A stretch of DNA of 64,000 nucleotides from Dialister hominis. Its GTDB lineage: Bacteria; Bacillota; Negativicutes; Veillonellales; Dialisteraceae. The notes below the pieces were generated by a model. It had not been told where the DNA came from. It did not search any database and worked only from the letters and a program-made list of their open reading frames with translations. Position 1 is the stretch's first letter. Each line of letters opens with the position of its first letter. Positions 63,438 to 64,000 of the stretch are shown piece by piece. A program made the translations under genes and the position numbers. Location: positions 850,001 to 914,000 of the forward strand of contig NZ_AP019697.1 of assembly GCF_007164725.1 (NCBI RefSeq). Direction: 5' to 3'.

Positions 63438-64000
63438 ATGGATTTTGAACTTATTGAGCATGCCCTTCCCATACTGCTTCTTGGAGCAGGTGTGACGATT
63501 GAAATCACAGCGGTCAGCGTTGCCATTGGTTTCTTTATTGGCTTGTTTGTGGGCATTGCCAGAATTTCCCAGATGAAAATTTTAAGAATTCTGGCCACTA
63601 TTTACGCTGACTGCATCAGAGGAACTCCTCTGCTGGTGCAAATCTTCCTTATATATTTTGCACTGCCAATTGTTACAGGGCACAGAGTTGAACCTTTTGC
63701 AGCTGCCGTTATTGCCTGCGGTATTAACAGCGGTGCTTATGTTTCTGAAATTTTCAGAGCAGGAATCCAGTCAATCGATATCGGTCAGACCGAAGCAGGA
63801 AGATCTTTGGGATTAACATGGTGGCAGACGATGTACTATGTAATACTGCCGCAGGCGGTCAGAAACATTCTGCCGCCGCTCGGTAATGAATTCATTGCGA
63901 TGCTGAAAGATTCTTCTTTGGTTTCAGTTATTGGATTTGAAGAATTGACAAGAAGAGGACAGTTAATTATTGCTCAGACGTATGGATCCTTTGAAATTTG
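63438..64000 (+). CDS. Polar amino acid ABC transporter permease, 5' part
   Basis: The first 187 residues of a frame that runs off the window. The ATG at 63438 follows ATAAGGAGA. Hydrophobic helices and the conserved segments IRGTPLLVQIFLIYFALP and the EAA loop (EAGRSLGLTWWQTMYYVILPQA) are those of His/Glu/Gln/Arg-family permeases. It would form the membrane channel of an amino acid importer whose other subunits lie outside. The 81 bases after gltX hold no clear terminator. Confidence 0.92.
   Translation, partial: MDFELIEHALPILLLGAGVTIEITAVSVAIGFFIGLFVGIARISQMKILRILATIYADCIRGTPLLVQIFLIYFALPIVTGHRVEPFAAAVIACGINSGAYVSEIFRAGIQSIDIGQTEAGRSLGLTWWQTMYYVILPQAVRNILPPLGNEFIAMLKDSSLVSVIGFEELTRRGQLIIAQTYGSFEI

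Noticed and set aside
1-64000. CRISPR array, prophage, toxin-antitoxin or restriction system
   Set aside because: No regularly spaced repeats, phage structural genes or defence-type genes were found; the only mobile DNA seen is the two insertion sequences.

Overview
The window is a compact bacterial chromosome segment, almost all on the + strand, made of housekeeping operons interrupted by two insertion sequences. Gene content and order (mreBCD-mrdA-rodA, the TIGR03960/TIGR03936 radical-SAM pair followed by RNase G, a T-box in front of pheST, 6S RNA upstream of rarA, ctsR-mcsA-mcsB-clpC, a CxxC-less L31 protein) point to the Firmicutes/Bacillota. I infer a Negativicutes member such as a Dialister-like Veillonellaceae; this is an inference from gene style and not a database result.

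Layout. 1-5588: cell-shape operon (mreB end, mreC, mreD, PBP2, a MinD-type ATPase without MinC or MinE, rodA). 5598-9950: two radical-SAM/tRNA-type proteins, RNase G and thioredoxin. 10015-13513: L31 type B, prfA, prmC, threonylcarbamoyl-AMP synthase. 13613-15998: rpiB, a UPF0340 protein, glyA. 16077-19180: a MacAB-type tripartite export system. 19373-20509: an acyl-CoA dehydrogenase whose 3' end has been hit by an IS30-family element (20512-21701). 21726-25806: T-box regulated pheST. 25850-28850: a SpeD-like pyruvoyl-enzyme homologue on the minus strand, argR, recN. 28864-31282: minus-strand DUF4127 exported protein, tRNA-Ser(CGA) and tadA. 31347-32714: an intact IS256-family element with an 8-bp target duplication. 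32805-40459: a YbjN-like protein, recJ, rel, dtd, a metallo-hydrolase, an AI-2E-family permease and a Fur-family regulator. 40482-43705: hisS-aspS. 43760-45409: 6S RNA and rarA. 45435-53166: ftsK, a membrane-anchored solute-binding-like protein, rimO, cinA, recA, recX. 53390-57996: the CtsR regulon operon. 58075-63356: radA, a PIN/TRAM protein, an ispDF fusion, gltX. 63438-end: the start of a polar amino acid ABC permease.

The themes are cell-wall elongation, translation (release factor, four aminoacyl-tRNA synthetase systems, tRNA modification), DNA repair (recN, recJ, recA, recX, radA, rarA) and protein quality control.

The most unusual points are: (1) an McsB homologue that has lost the residues known to be needed for protein-arginine kinase activity, although ClpC keeps both phospho-arginine-binding GTEH motifs; (2) an AdoMet-decarboxylase-fold protein that keeps the pyruvoyl-forming Ser63 and His68 but has Phe in place of Cys83; (3) a PheS with an extra N-terminal segment of about 70 residues; (4) an IS30-family insertion flanked by an unusually long 13-bp direct repeat that copies the end of the acyl-CoA dehydrogenase gene; and (5) a structured argR-recN leader. 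No CRISPR array, phage, toxin-antitoxin module or obvious new defence system was seen.
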